Assembly (NCBI GenBank): GCA_027405735.1
Contig: JAPEHQ010000023.1
Location: 744,001 to 808,000, forward strand
Length of the DNA: 64,000 nucleotides
Source of the DNA: Mucor racemosus
Taxonomy: Eukaryota; Mucoromycota; Mucoromycetes; Mucorales; Mucoraceae
Reading direction: 5' to 3'
Numbering within the stretch: position 1 is the first letter of the stretch; each line of letters opens with the position of its first letter. The notes under the pieces were generated by a model. It saw nothing but the letters and a program-made list of their open reading frames with translations, was not told where the DNA came from and searched no databases. Below are positions 11,814 through 27,234 of this stretch, piece by piece. The translations under genes were made by a program, and so were the position numbers.

Positions 11814-12351
11814 TGTCGGTTTTCGCCCTTTTATTTAGTTTCAATTCCTATTAGAAGTGACATTTAATAGAAATTGTAATATAAATACAGTATCTTCAGG
11901 AACCGAGACCTAATAATTCTTGGTTCCCTTTTTATTTCATAATAAAGACCCTACGTTCTCCGTGATTGAATCACTACCTAGTCTCTTTATTACTTTTTTC
12001 TTTATAAAAATAATGATCTATCAGAATTACAACATTCGATATATAGAAGATCTCCGACAAATCTAGCAGATCTTATCTATCCAGTAACTGGTTCCTGTCA
12101 CCCAGGAACTACTAATGAAACATAACTTGTAGCAATATTACCACTGAAACATAACATGTTATATCCATACACATTAATAATAATATCTATTGTCACATCT
12201 AATGGATCCCTGTCCATTAGATCTTATCACACAATTCCAATAACTATATAAACCCATATCTGATTCATTCTAATAAACGGTACTTTTTACGTTGATTTTA
12301 ATTTACAAAGTCTCGATAAATCAAATAAGATCTATCTCTCAGTAACTCTCA
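11814..12351 (+). mobile_element. Second LTR-like remnant
   Basis: Starts TGTCGGTTTTCG like the solo LTR at 8163 and shares the internal block with AATAAAGACCCTACGTTCTCC-like sequence (AATAAAG then CTACGTTCTCC). A matching CTCTCA end occurs at 12346-12351, followed by GAGGG, against GTGGG before the start: an imperfect 5-bp duplication. It is about 300 bp longer than the first LTR, so it may contain a further insertion or be a related subfamily. Confidence 0.5.
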
Positions 12352-12369
12352 GAGGGAAAAACTAGCGAA

Positions 12370-13740
12370 AAAACATGAATATTTGTACTGGTTTAAGAGG
12401 ACTGAAATTCATCGAGATGAGGAGGTTTTTATTGTTGGTTTGTACGGCTGTGGAAAAGTAGGATTCAGATAGGTTTTAAATAGTTTTCAAATGTTTTCGC
12501 TTAATATTTAGTCGAATCTCATAAAATCTTCAAATGAGATGTCGCACCTTTACTTTTTAAGTCACTGATATCTCTTGGAAAATAGAAATATTAATTCCAG
12601 AATATAAATGCACTGGCCAAATGTTGAATAAAATTGACCAAGATTTACCTAAAATGTATTGTAAAAAAATTGAATGTCTAAATTCAAGTGTTGATTTGTT
12701 GTAAAATTCACAAGGTAGATCCAACTTAAAATTATCCTGTGTTTTTTGTTTCAGCAAAAAATGCTGATTTTTTATCGAGATAATCAAAATAATAGTTCAT
12801 ATTACAGCTTAGCCCTATGGTAACTGGATTTCAAAATCGATCTGCCAAATCGACCAGAAAATGATAAAAAAAAACAAAATTGCTTAAAGGACCAGGAACT
12901 GCAAAGTAATTTGAAATAGCTTATTAAATAGTTTTTGTAGAGTTTTAAATTTTGCATCCATCTAAACAAAATTCAGACAAACGTTTCACATTAAATTTTG
13001 CACAAAATTCCATTGAAGTTTTTGAGGTTTTTTGAAGATACGCATTACTTGTTATAAGTGTATTTCAAATTTAAGTAATGCAAATAATGCACAACAAAAT
13101 TATCAATCGATTGATCTATTGCTGATTCTTCTAGCTGCATTTGTCGTAGAGAAAATAAGATTTTTGTGATTTTTTTTTTCAAATTCAGAATTTGGGATGA
13201 GGGTATACAAGGGAAAATTGGGAGGTAGAAGCAAAGGTATCTCTTTGTACACATTTTTGAGAGTATCTCCACGAAAAATCAATATTTTGAAAAAAACTAA
13301 ATTGGGCCCGAGAGAGCTCAACGGGGTTGATAACATGAAGGTAGAAAAAACGCTGCTCAATTTAACCAATTATTTTGAAATCTATTACAAAAATGTTAAA
13401 AAAAAGAAAAAAAAATAAAAGTATTCAAAAAATTTTCATACTTTAATATGTTACAGAGTGCTTTAAAACAAGTAAGTTTTATTATTAAAGCTTTTTAGTT
13501 TAGCTTAATTTTGCACAGAGATATGAAGGCTTAAAGTCTTTAATTTTCAGCAGTGAAATGCCTGTAAAGACCTGAAACATTAGTACTAAAAAATTTATAC
13601 CAACCGCAAAAAACAGGATATTTCTGGATTCTCGTTTTTGAATTAAAGCTGAACATCTCAGGTACATCGACATATAATTATTATCCTTGGTGTTATTTAG
13701 TGGGGAAAAAGTAAAGCAGGAATGAAAAGTGACCTAAACA
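12370..13740 (+). repeat. Family B dispersed repeat, copy 1
   Basis: About 1.3 kb that recurs in the same orientation at 38400-39800 and reversed at 50190-51190, with scattered substitutions and small indels. Around 13190-13370 both strands are open for about 70-90 codons in all three copies, but the translated sequences match no family I know. No terminal repeats or transposase were identified, so this is annotated only as a dispersed non-autonomous repeat. Confidence 0.65.
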
Positions 13741-14719
13741 GCTAAGCGCGTAAATATTGATAAATTGAAGGAGCTGTACTTCTTGATGGGAGCGTTTTCA
13801 GCATTTGGTCTTTAAGCTAAAAATTATTTTTGAGATAATATTAATGCATATAAATAGTTTTTATAATTTTTTTTCCCAAAAAATTCATACCCAAATCAGG
13901 CCCTTCATTCTTGCAATCCATCGAGGGTGAACACCTTGAATCATTAAAATATAACTATCTCCATGAAAATTAGAGTTATTTTCCTGTTCAAATATTCAAA
14001 AGATAGATATAAAATAGATTCCTTATATTACATTTGAATACAAAAGTATCTACTATAAAACGTGTAACTTCTACACCAAAAACTGATTTTACGATTTCCT
14101 TAATTTAAAAAGTATTTTTAGTGAACACCTCAACTGATTCATATACCATTAAAAGCGCAAAAAAATTCCAGACAGGTTTTATTATTACACTAATACACTA
14201 ATAATATACAGATATTTAATATATTTACGAAATAGTATAATTTGGAGATATTTTTTGCATTTCAGAACCAAAAATTCGCAAATGCTTTAAACACCGAAAA
14301 TACTGCCAATATCTGAAAAATAAGAGACAAAAGATACAAAACTTTGATATCTCTGTAAATTTTAGAGATATGGCAACATTTACTAATCCAAAAGATAGGC
14401 CTGATAAATTATCATTGACTGTAATGTACTGGAGAACATTTTCTAATGGGATTGAGCAATATTTCGGCCAATTTTCTTTTACAACAAGCTGCATCTCAAT
14501 CCGTAACTGGTCAAAACAAAGATATTACATTTATGCCAGGATATGGCTGTCAAAAAATGCGTGTGAATGAATGTGATTGGTAAACGCATTCTACATGAAA
14601 ATTGAAAATCAAAGTTTTTCTTTTTGGCAGCCCCAGGCCATATATACACATATATATATATATATATTTATTTATTTACTTTTTCTTTCCACACTTCTTT
14701 TCTATCTTGTATTAATTTT
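13741..14719. other. Intergenic, upstream of the mitochondrial carrier gene
   Basis: AT-rich. Short open frames near 14225-14570 overlap on opposite strands and show no domain. A TATA-rich dinucleotide run at about 14640-14668 precedes the carrier start by about 55 bp and may lie in its promoter or leader. Confidence 0.4.
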
Positions 14720-16032
14720 ATGACTAAAGTCGAAAAAAAAAACCCTGCGCTACATTTGACAGGCGGTGCCTTGTCGGGCATGGTAGCCTGTACAGCACTC
14801 CAACCTCTAGATTTAATCAAAACTCGTTTACAACAACAGCGTCAAGATCATTTGGCTTTTTTGAAAGAAGCCAAAAGTAAAGGATTAAAAATATCACCAC
14901 AAAAGAGGTAGGTATTTTCCACGAGTTTTCCTGTAATTATTATATTTATTTCATTCAAAATAGCAATATATATTCCACCATCAAAGATATCGTGCTCAAC
15001 AACGGATATAGTGGACTTTGGAGAGGTACTGTACCTACAATTATGAGGTACATTTTATGAATCACTTGTAAGATTACCTTTATTTAGTAACATTTAACAC
15101 TTTCTTTTCTTTATATTTTATGGTGAATTTAAGAAATGTTCCTGGGTCTGCATTGTATTTTTTTGCTTTATCCGAAATACGTGAAATATTAGCGAGAACA
15201 AGAGGTACTTGGCAACCAATACTAAATAAATCCGGTGTCAATGGATTACCTACAGCTGAACATCAACGCTGGGAGAATTTATTCTCTGGTTCTGCTGCAA
15301 GAGGTGCAGTAGGATACGTTATGATGCCCATTACAGTTGTTAAAGTTAGATATGAGGTAAAACAAAACAAAAACAATAATGAATGTAATTGCTCAATTGG
15401 ATATGAACTCATGTGAAATCTTAGAGTAATTTCTATAATTATACCAGTTTGAATCAAGCCTTCAAATCGATTATTAAGTCTGATGGAATTAGAGGTAAAA
15501 GCAGACATTACTACAGCATGGATCGAAATTGTTAATCGGATATAAAAATGTTAGGATTATTTGCTGGTTATGGTGCCACATTCATCCGTGATGCTCCATT
15601 TGCTGGTATATATTTGTTCTTTTACGAGGGATGTAAGACATGGGCAAACGGTAATGTATATTGCTTTATCAATGGGTTGCATATCTCAACTAAGTAATTA
15701 CGAAAATAGATTATGCTGTGAGTCATAATGTTCCCGTAGCAAATGTAGTAATCAATATGGGATCGGGAGTTGCAGCCGGTATGGCAGCTACCTGTACCAC
15801 ACAACCATTTGACATGCTAAAAACACGTATGCAATTGAAACCAATGATGTATAAAAACTTGATTCAATCAGCCAAAAAAGTATACATGGAAGAAGGTTTA
15901 ATAGGATTTTTTGATGGAATTAGTGTTAGATTAATTCGTAAACCATTGAATTCTGCAATTTCATGGACAATTTATGAGGAAGTTGTGCGTTGGTATAATC
16001 GTAAAGATCAGTTAATGAAAGAAAAACTTTAA
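14720..16032 (+). CDS. Mitochondrial glycine carrier, SLC25A38/Hem25 type
   Basis: Six exons (14720-14907, 14964-15047, 15134-15356, 15425-15494, 15555-15650, 15710-16032) give 327 aa, the usual length of a mitochondrial carrier. Three repeats of about 100 aa are visible. The first signature is QPLDLIKTRLQQQ, the second is the atypical PITVVKVRYE, where Thr replaces the acidic residue, and the third is QPFDMLKTRMQ. The second-repeat form and the segment NVPGSALYF point to the SLC25A38/Hem25 branch. That branch imports glycine across the inner membrane for 5-aminolevulinate synthesis at the start of haem biosynthesis. The ATG was chosen because it begins the compact TKVEKKNPALHLTGG leader just before the first membrane helix; the open frame further upstream is a low-complexity AT run. 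Substrate is inferred from family membership. Confidence 0.87.
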
Positions 16033-16855
16033 AATGTACAAATATTATTACCCTATGTATAAATCTTACACATATACACATTCATCCTTTTTGTTAAATA
16101 AATTATAAGCGTTTGTCCTTATTGACACATGATGGTGTTTATCATTTTTAGCCTTTAATGTATTTACAATTTCAAATTTTGCTCCATGTGTTGTAATATC
16201 ATGTGATGAATGTTCCAGAAATGCTGAGAATCACAGATTATGAAAAATCAAACGTTTCTACATTTTCGGTATCGCTATTTCTCGAAATACAATAGGCATG
16301 TCTTTTTACTTGATTGTATATATATAATCAAAACCAAAAAAAAAAAAAATAATAATAATAATTGCATGAATTTAGGATACTGCAAAATGTTTTATCAAAA
16401 TCGCTTTTGCTTTAGAATCAAACAAATATCAGCAAAAATTCTTTGAGCACAATAAATCTTCAAAAAAAATTGAAAAATGTTGTATGAAATTTTCTTAACC
16501 ATGAGGTTATAATACTATATGTGGTTTTACAATTTTTTTGATTAAATCACAATAACTTTGACATTACAATGCAAGGCTTACGTAAGGATATCCCTCATCA
16601 GAACAATGTAATACATGTGGTTGATTAAATCAATAATAAAAATCACCCAAAAGAGTATTATATACAGTTCCCACCCTAAATGGAAAGTAATGTTACTCAA
16701 ATAACATTTTACAATGCAAACACTCTGGTTGTGTTTCCCGGAGAATAGTAGTTCAAAATTTATGTCCTGGGCTTCACATCTCCGCGAACTAGAAAGGCCT
16801 TTATAAAGTTTTCCCGTTACTTTCTCCCCTTTCCCCCCTTTACAACCCTTTTATA
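16033..16855. other. Intergenic between carrier and GHMP kinase
   Basis: No gene seen. A trinucleotide (AAT)4 lies near 16350. The last 60 bp before the kinase start are pyrimidine-rich (TTTCTCCCCTTTCCCCCC type), common in fungal promoters or leaders. Confidence 0.4.
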
Positions 16856-18878
16856 ATGAGTCCAACAAAAAAGACCCTAGTCATTGTAGCCTCTAGTACA
16901 AAAGAAAACCAGATAGAATTGGATATCAAGGTAAGAATTACTTGCATAGAAATGCTTTAAATGGGTAGTTGACCGAGAAAATTGTGAAATAGGATCGTTA
17001 TGATTCCGAGTTTCTCAGATATAGAGGTGTACCCAAGGGCTTATTACCTATTTCTGGAAGACCTGCTCTTAGCTGGTGGTTTGAATACGCTCAAAATAAG
17101 TTTGATAATGTATACATTATTTCCAACGCATACAAGTAAAGTCTATCAAACACAAAAGAAAGGAATTTGGAACTAACTGCTTATTTATTCCAGTTTCAAG
17201 CATTTTGAAAGATGGGCAAGCGGTGTCAAATTCCCCCGAGAGAATATACTCAATAGTGGTTTAAGGTAATGTTGTGATCCTAGAAGGTTTTTTGGCTACT
17301 AACAAATCTTTTCTAGTACTGGCATTTTGCAAGATCTTGCGTTTGTAAATAGAGTAAAGCGTATTCAAAGCGACATTGTCATCACAGGTGCTGAAATCAT
17401 TCCCACTGAAATTGTACAACACAAACATTCTGAACTTTTTGATATGCATCGCAATTTTATTAGAATGGTTGATGATAATCCATTCATATTTGGCATGTCG
17501 TATGAGCTATTACAAGGTCTCGATGATTACATTGAAAAGGTTTCGCCTACAACAGATGTAGATCAGAAAAGCAGATTGAAATTATATATTATAACAAAGG
17601 CATATGATGCTTCAATCTCAAAGCTATCAGTAGATGACTATCCCGTGTTTAATTATGTCGATCCCAATGTTTCTTTGCAATCTTATTTGGATATATGGCA
17701 ATTTTGCAAAAATAATGATTTCAACAACAGATGTAGATCATTCAAGTTCCAAACAGAGCCTCTTCATATGAGAGCTTATGCTCGTGTTGGATTAATGGGA
17801 AATCCTAGTGATGGCTTTTACGGCAAGACCATGTCTCTTTTGATATCCAACTTTTGGGCAGAAGTTACCTTGATTCCAAACCATTCAGATGATAAAGAAG
17901 TAGAAACAATTACTATACTCCCTAATCCTGTATCTGATCCTCATAAATTTTCTTCTCTCGAATGTTTGGTGGGTGTATCTCAAATTGATGGTTACGAAAC
18001 TGGAGATCGTTTATTACAGGCTTGTTGCAAAGTATTTTACTTGCATTGCAAAGAGAATGCCATTCCAATTAATACCAGACAGGGGTTCCGTATGATGTTT
18101 GAAACTAATATTCCCCGTCAGGTTGGTTTGGCCGGTTCCTCGGCTATTATCACGGCTCTATGGAAGATGTTGAGTTTATTTTATGGCGTTACTCAAGAAC
18201 AGATTCCTTTGGAACTACAGGCTAGTCTTGTGCTAAAAGTTGAATGGGAAGAGTTGGGCATTGCTGCAGGTTTACAAGACAGAGTTATCCAAGCGTTCGG
18301 CGGTTTGGTTTATATGGACTTTGATCGTGAATATATGGAAAAGCATGGGCATGGAAAATATCAATCATTGGATGTCAACTTATTGCCCAAGTTATGGTTG
18401 GCATATGTAGCTGATCCTGATGATTCGGGTAAAGTTCATAGTGCTGTAAAGCAGAGGTTCCTGAACGGCGATAAAGAGGTTTGTTCTTAAGAACTAAGTG
18501 TATGCATTCTGATTAACATAAAAAAAAAACTAGATTATTGATGCTATGCAAAAATTTGCTTCGTTTACTGAGCAAGCTCGTCAAAGTTTGGAAGCAAATG
18601 ATCACAAAAACTTTGCTCAATTGATGTCCAACAACTTCAATCTTCGTCGAGAAACTTACGGAGATGCTGTAGTTGGTGCCTCCAATTTAAGAATGATTCA
18701 ATTGGCAAGAGATCATAATTGCGCTGCTAAATTCCCTGGTAGTGGCGGTGCTGTTGTAGGTATGTGGAATGGCAAAAATCCTGAAAATGAAAGCAAAGAT
18801 TTGCTGCAATTGCGTAGGGCTCTAGAGAGTGAAGGATTTGTATTTTTAGAAATATCCCCTATGGTATATAATAATTAA
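16856..18878 (+). CDS. GHMP kinase of glucuronokinase type with N-terminal nucleotidyltransferase-like domain
   Basis: Five exons (16856-16930, 16993-17135, 17194-17265, 17317-18478, 18534-18878) join to 598 aa. The N-terminal 230 residues contain VPKGLLPISGRP, resembling the sugar-nucleotidyltransferase nucleotide-binding loop, and later FNYVDPNVS. The C-terminal part is a GHMP kinase: motif 1 ARVGLMGNPSDGFYGKT near residue 254, the ATP-binding loop RQVGLAGSSAI near 368, and motif 3 KFPGSGGAVVGM near 554. NPSDGxxGKT is characteristic of glucuronokinase-like enzymes, which phosphorylate D-glucuronate at C1 with ATP. The N-terminal domain could provide or mimic a pyrophosphorylase step, but I see no clear catalytic set for it. 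Probably cytosolic, with no signal peptide. Substrate is an inference; L-fucose or another sugar acid is possible. Confidence 0.82.
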
Positions 18879-20141
18879 TAAAATCAAGGAAATTTGTTCT
18901 GCTTTATAGATCATTTGCATCATTTATAATCAAATAATTCTGGTGAGCAAGAGCATCTTGATAAAAGAAAAAGAAAATAACAAGATGAAGAAGTTGAACT
19001 CGGCTAATTACATGCGCACTATACAGTGTTTGGTAAATAGCTTATATTCACATGTGTTTTATCACATATCAGATCCCTGATAGATTTTATTAGGTTGGTC
19101 TGGCAAAATGGTTATGTATCAATCTTCTGGAGATATCCAGAAATAAGGCACACAGTTTGATAATAGAGAAGGTCTTAGTTTGATTTTTACTCATCAGATA
19201 GAATCTGATTGATTCACTTCGTTCATGTCCAATTTATATTTTGTCTTTTGTATGATAAAACAGAGGAAAGGTTTAAAATAAAAGCGTGGCTCGGAGAGCT
19301 AATAGCACATCTTTCGTTTTTGCTTGGTAACCTCGACAATAAAGAGCCTTTGTAATAGAATGCACAACTGAGCAAAAAAAAAAAAAATCTCAAAAAGTGT
19401 GTCATCTATTCCCGGAAAGAGTGTATGCTGAGGTTCATACTTCAAAGGCAAGATCAGCCAGATGCAATAAACATTATAGTGTACACCAGACATAAACACA
19501 CATTTGAGTAGCTCGTACATCTATTGGTTACTATTCACGACAATTTATTGCTTGGCAAGCTCGAATACCTGCAAAACTAATGATTTGTTTGTTGAAAAAA
19601 AAAACTTGCCAAGGCGCTTATAAAATTCAAATTGCTTCATTTTTTTTTTTTTTTTTGAATAGAGAAATCAATTCAGTCAATATGATATACTGATGTAAAG
19701 GCTGAAAAAAGAATTTGAAAGAAGCATCATATACACTAGAGAAAACTGTGAGGAATGCACATGCTGTGCAACCTTTTTTTTTTTTACGGTGTTAAATAAA
19801 TCTCATATTTTTGTAATTGAAGAATTTAGAAAGGTAAACACGATCGACTTTATCATGTTTTAGCAATTAAAATGAATTTGATGGTAGTGATCTTACGCAT
19901 AACATTTTTTTTATCGTCCAAACCTTATGAATTCATGGATTTTTCTTCTAAAAGAAAGTTTAATGTTTCAATTTCAAAATAATTTCACAGTTTATAAACC
20001 CTAACTTTAAAATGGCTAAAAATACAAACAAACAAAAAAGAATCCAGACAATTAAATACAAAGAATGTAGTACTGAATCCAAAATTCAATACAGAAAAAA
20101 CGTGAATAAAAAATGCAAACGGTTACACTATTTTATTAAAT
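18879..20141. other. Gene-free region between two convergent genes
   Basis: It holds the 3' flanks of the GHMP kinase (plus strand) and the SH3 protein (minus strand). Several A/T homopolymers of 10-15 nt are present (for example 19376-19387 and 19641-19655). Small open frames at 19223-19520 overlap each other and look spurious. Confidence 0.5.
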
Positions 20142-21323
20142 TTAGAATATAGCACTTGCAGCTTGACTACCCACTATTTATATAATGAAAGGGTTAATAA
20201 TTTAATACTAAAAATACAATAAATTTATTATACTTACATGTAGCACCAAAACCCCAAGTTGCTGCCGTGGCAACGTTTCCGCCAAATTTTCTAGCCATGT
20301 TGTGCACCTTTTTATCGCCGCCTTCTTCGCCATGCTGTTCATTATTTGCAACAACGGGTACTGCCGATGGTTGACCGTAAGCTTGCATGGGTGGTTGAGC
20401 AGGTGGAGGAGTATACATGGCAGTGGGAGGAGGAGGGTAACTGTATGGCATAGTAGTGGTGGTATTGGTAATATGTGGTGAAGGGGTATTTGATGTGTTG
20501 CTACTTGTAGAAAATGATGGTTTGGCTGATGTGGGTGGCATCCAGGGGCGTTTAGCTTTAATAGGAGGTCTATTATTATTATTATTTATAGGAGGAGATT
20601 TTGAATAAATACAGATATTACATATTACAAAAATATCAAATCTAAAACTTACGCTATCTTTTTTACATGATTTTGAGGAAAGATACCCGACTTTCCATTC
20701 ACTGCTCCCTTCCACCAATCATCGTTTACTAGTACAAATTGTTTAGTCTAGATTTAATAGTAATTATATGTAGACATACCATATTCAGTAACTTCTATAA
20801 TATCGCCTTGTTTAAAAGATAAATCTGTAGTTGGGTCTTCTCCTTGATAATCGTATAATGCTTCAGCAGTAGCTAATGATGGAGGTTCTGTATTAGGCTT
20901 TTGAGTATAAGCAGGTGGAGGAGGAGGGGATGATTTTTCAGGTTCTGTATGTAAAATATTTTTTGTCATAGATGGCATGACCATACCAACTAATTGCTGT
21001 GGAGCTTGATGTTGTTGTGATGCATTTTGTTGTGGTGATTGCCAATCAGGTGTACGTCTTACAGGTAATTTAGGAAAAGAAGGCATCTCACGAGGTTGAA
21101 TTACAGGTGGAGTGATATTATTTGTAGAGTTGGTTGATTTACGAGTTGGTAACGGAGGTTTTGATGTATCTATTGTGTTGCTATTATGGCTACTGATACG
21201 ATTTGGTAACATGGCAACCACATCTCTATAGGTTTGATTTGTTAAGAAATTATTTTCTTTTAAAAATGATAAATCTTTTAGGATAGATTCCAATACATGG
21301 TTTGCAACATTTACTTCGCCCAT
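20142..21323 (-). CDS. SH3-domain protein of the Lsb1/Pin3 (Las17-binding) family
   Basis: Minus-strand exons 20780-21323, 20653-20728, 20238-20569 and 20142-20173 join to 327 aa. An N-terminal helical region (residues 1-42) is followed by a Ser/Thr/Pro-rich linker with PPLPTRK and PPPPP. The SH3 domain spans about 151-207: ALYDY, the acidic DPTTDLSF stretch, DDWWKG across the first intron, and GIFPQNHV. After it comes a Pro/Gln-rich region with YPPPP and PPPAQPP, and a C-terminal Gly/Ala segment, KFGGNVATAATWGFGATLG. That order of N-terminal helix, SH3, proline-rich tail and Ala/Gly end is that of yeast Lsb1 and Lsb2/Pin3, which bind WASP/Las17 and restrain Arp2/3 actin assembly at endocytic sites. 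The last exon is only 32 nt. Confidence 0.85.
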
Positions 21324-22379
21324 GTTGTAATTTATAAAAAAAGAATATAAAAAAAAAAAAAAAAAGGTAGAAGAAAAAGAAGAAGCATTTTATTGACTTT
21401 TGGACCTTTGCTATTTATAAACAGAAACCTGGCTTTTAATATGACAAGCTTTCTTTTTGATGGTCTATCCTTTATAGCATTTTTGATATAAAATAGCATG
21501 TAAAATATAAATAATTTAAACGCATCTTACGAAAGACTTAATTTGTTCAACTAGTAGCTTCATTCCAGTAGCTTGATTTTCGAAAAATCGGGATTACACG
21601 ACCTTTGCAGACAAAGTGATGCCTTGCTTTTGAAAAAATAAACAGCGCATCAAAGCATATTATTGAATGAACAAATCACGCTGGTAACCTAATTTTTGCG
21701 GACTGATGCTTCTACTAATCATTTTATGTATCATAGAAATATGTAATGGCTTATCACCTGCTATTTCACTTGATAACACTTGAATAGACAAAAAAATTGG
21801 GATAGATCAACAACTAAACTCATATAAACCAGCATGATCAGGATTTAGCGACAAATATCGGACACTTGCAACATGGCATTGCGAATAAGTTTGAGAGTGC
21901 AGAGGTAATCACCATAAATTATGTATGCTCTGGAGTACTTGACAAGTGTACGCTATTAAGGATAAACGCCAATCTTAAAAATATGTAAAAATCCATGAAA
22001 AACTACATTACATTACCATGCAAATTTGATATCACTGGAGGGTTAAATACCATGAATAAAAGGCCTAGTTTCTCGCCTTTTTTTTTAAAAAATTAAATAT
22101 AGGGAAATCACATTAGTATGTTCATTAAATGTTTGTTTCTTTAAAAAAAATGGCTAATGATGATATGATTCAATAATGGAAGGTGACGTTTCTGAGTGAT
22201 TGAACCCGTGGTAAAATCTGCATTAAATCATTTCAGGCCGTTTGCTTTTCTTGCTTTGCCTTTTTCTTTCCCACTTTTTTATCTTTTTTACGAGTAAAAA
22301 AAATTTCTTTATAAAAGAAAAAAGAAATTAAAATCCTTTTTGTTTCTTTTTTCCACTATAATCTCTACCTTTTAACATA
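21324..22379. other. Divergent promoter region between SH3 gene and PABP gene
   Basis: About 1.3 kb separates the two start codons. The part next to the SH3 gene has a poly(A)/GAAGAA-type tract on the plus strand (21340-21385). No coding sequence or known binding site could be assigned. Confidence 0.4.
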
Positions 22380-22577
22380 AAAAAAACTAAAAAAAAATAT
22401 AAAAATATTTAAAAAAACATATATTGTGAATCAGGTATTTTATCAGTAAATTCACCATCAAAAAATCATTCAAAAAAAAAAAAAGCTCCCAACAAAAAAT
22501 AAGCCCATTACACCAATTCCCCCCCCCCCCTTTTTTAGATTTTTTCTTTTGTTACAAGGACGAAAATTTTTTTCAAT

Positions 22578-22611
<34 letters not shown>

Positions 22612-22629
22612 CAAAATAATAAATTTTAA
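22380..22629 (+). promoter_or_regulatory. A-rich leader of the poly(A)-binding protein gene
   Basis: The 250 bp before the PABP start hold several adenosine runs (around 22380-22420 and 22470-22500), a C10 run at 22521-22530, and a CAA/AAC trinucleotide tract at about 22580-22611. PABP mRNAs of animals, plants and fungi often carry A-rich 5' untranslated regions that PABP itself binds to limit its own translation. The sequence shows the A-tracts; use in autoregulation is inferred. Confidence 0.5.
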
Positions 22630-24667
<2,038 letters not shown>

Positions 24668-25288
24668 ATGTTTTGCTACCTTTCTCTATTAAAAAAATTA
24701 AAAAAAAAAAAGGAAATAAAAATATTGTACCTTTTTGTTTAAGAATATAAATATATATATATGCAATTTGAATTTGATATGTTAAAAATCATAAAAATAA
24801 AATACCATATTATATAGCGCACTAAATTACATACTTTGTTAAAGCAGATTTGAATTTTAGATATAAACTTTTGCTTGTAAAATCCTTCAAAAAGTTCAAA
24901 TCTTCTTAAATGACAAACTGAACTTGAAGTGTAACCGTTGCATTTCACCAAATTCACTTGAATATAATTAAGAAAATATAGATGTTCCTAGAATTATAGC
25001 TTTAAAATGATGATATTAACGTAATATATTCGTCTAAAAGTAAATTTGTTATCGTTTCAAGAAGCTCTTAAATGTTTTAAGGATAAAATTCATGTTTCAA
25101 AGCTGATACAGCATCAATTCTGTCTGCAAAAAATGTATTATAAGCATTTATTTAATTTTAACAGCACAGATCTATAAATATGAAATACAAAAGAGAACAA
25201 AAAAAGCGAGAAAGTAGAGAGAGGGGGGGGGGGGAGGGAACAAAAGTGAATAGTATTGGGATTACAAAAAGAAGATAAATTAAACAAT
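24668..25288. other. Intergenic between convergent PABP and fumarase genes
   Basis: It holds the 3' flanks of both genes. A short AT microsatellite lies at about 24747-24760. A 12-nt G run sits in a purine-rich stretch at about 25215-25240, which on the minus (fumarase) strand is a C/T tract downstream of the stop. No gene seen. Confidence 0.5.
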
Positions 25289-27234
<1,946 letters not shown>

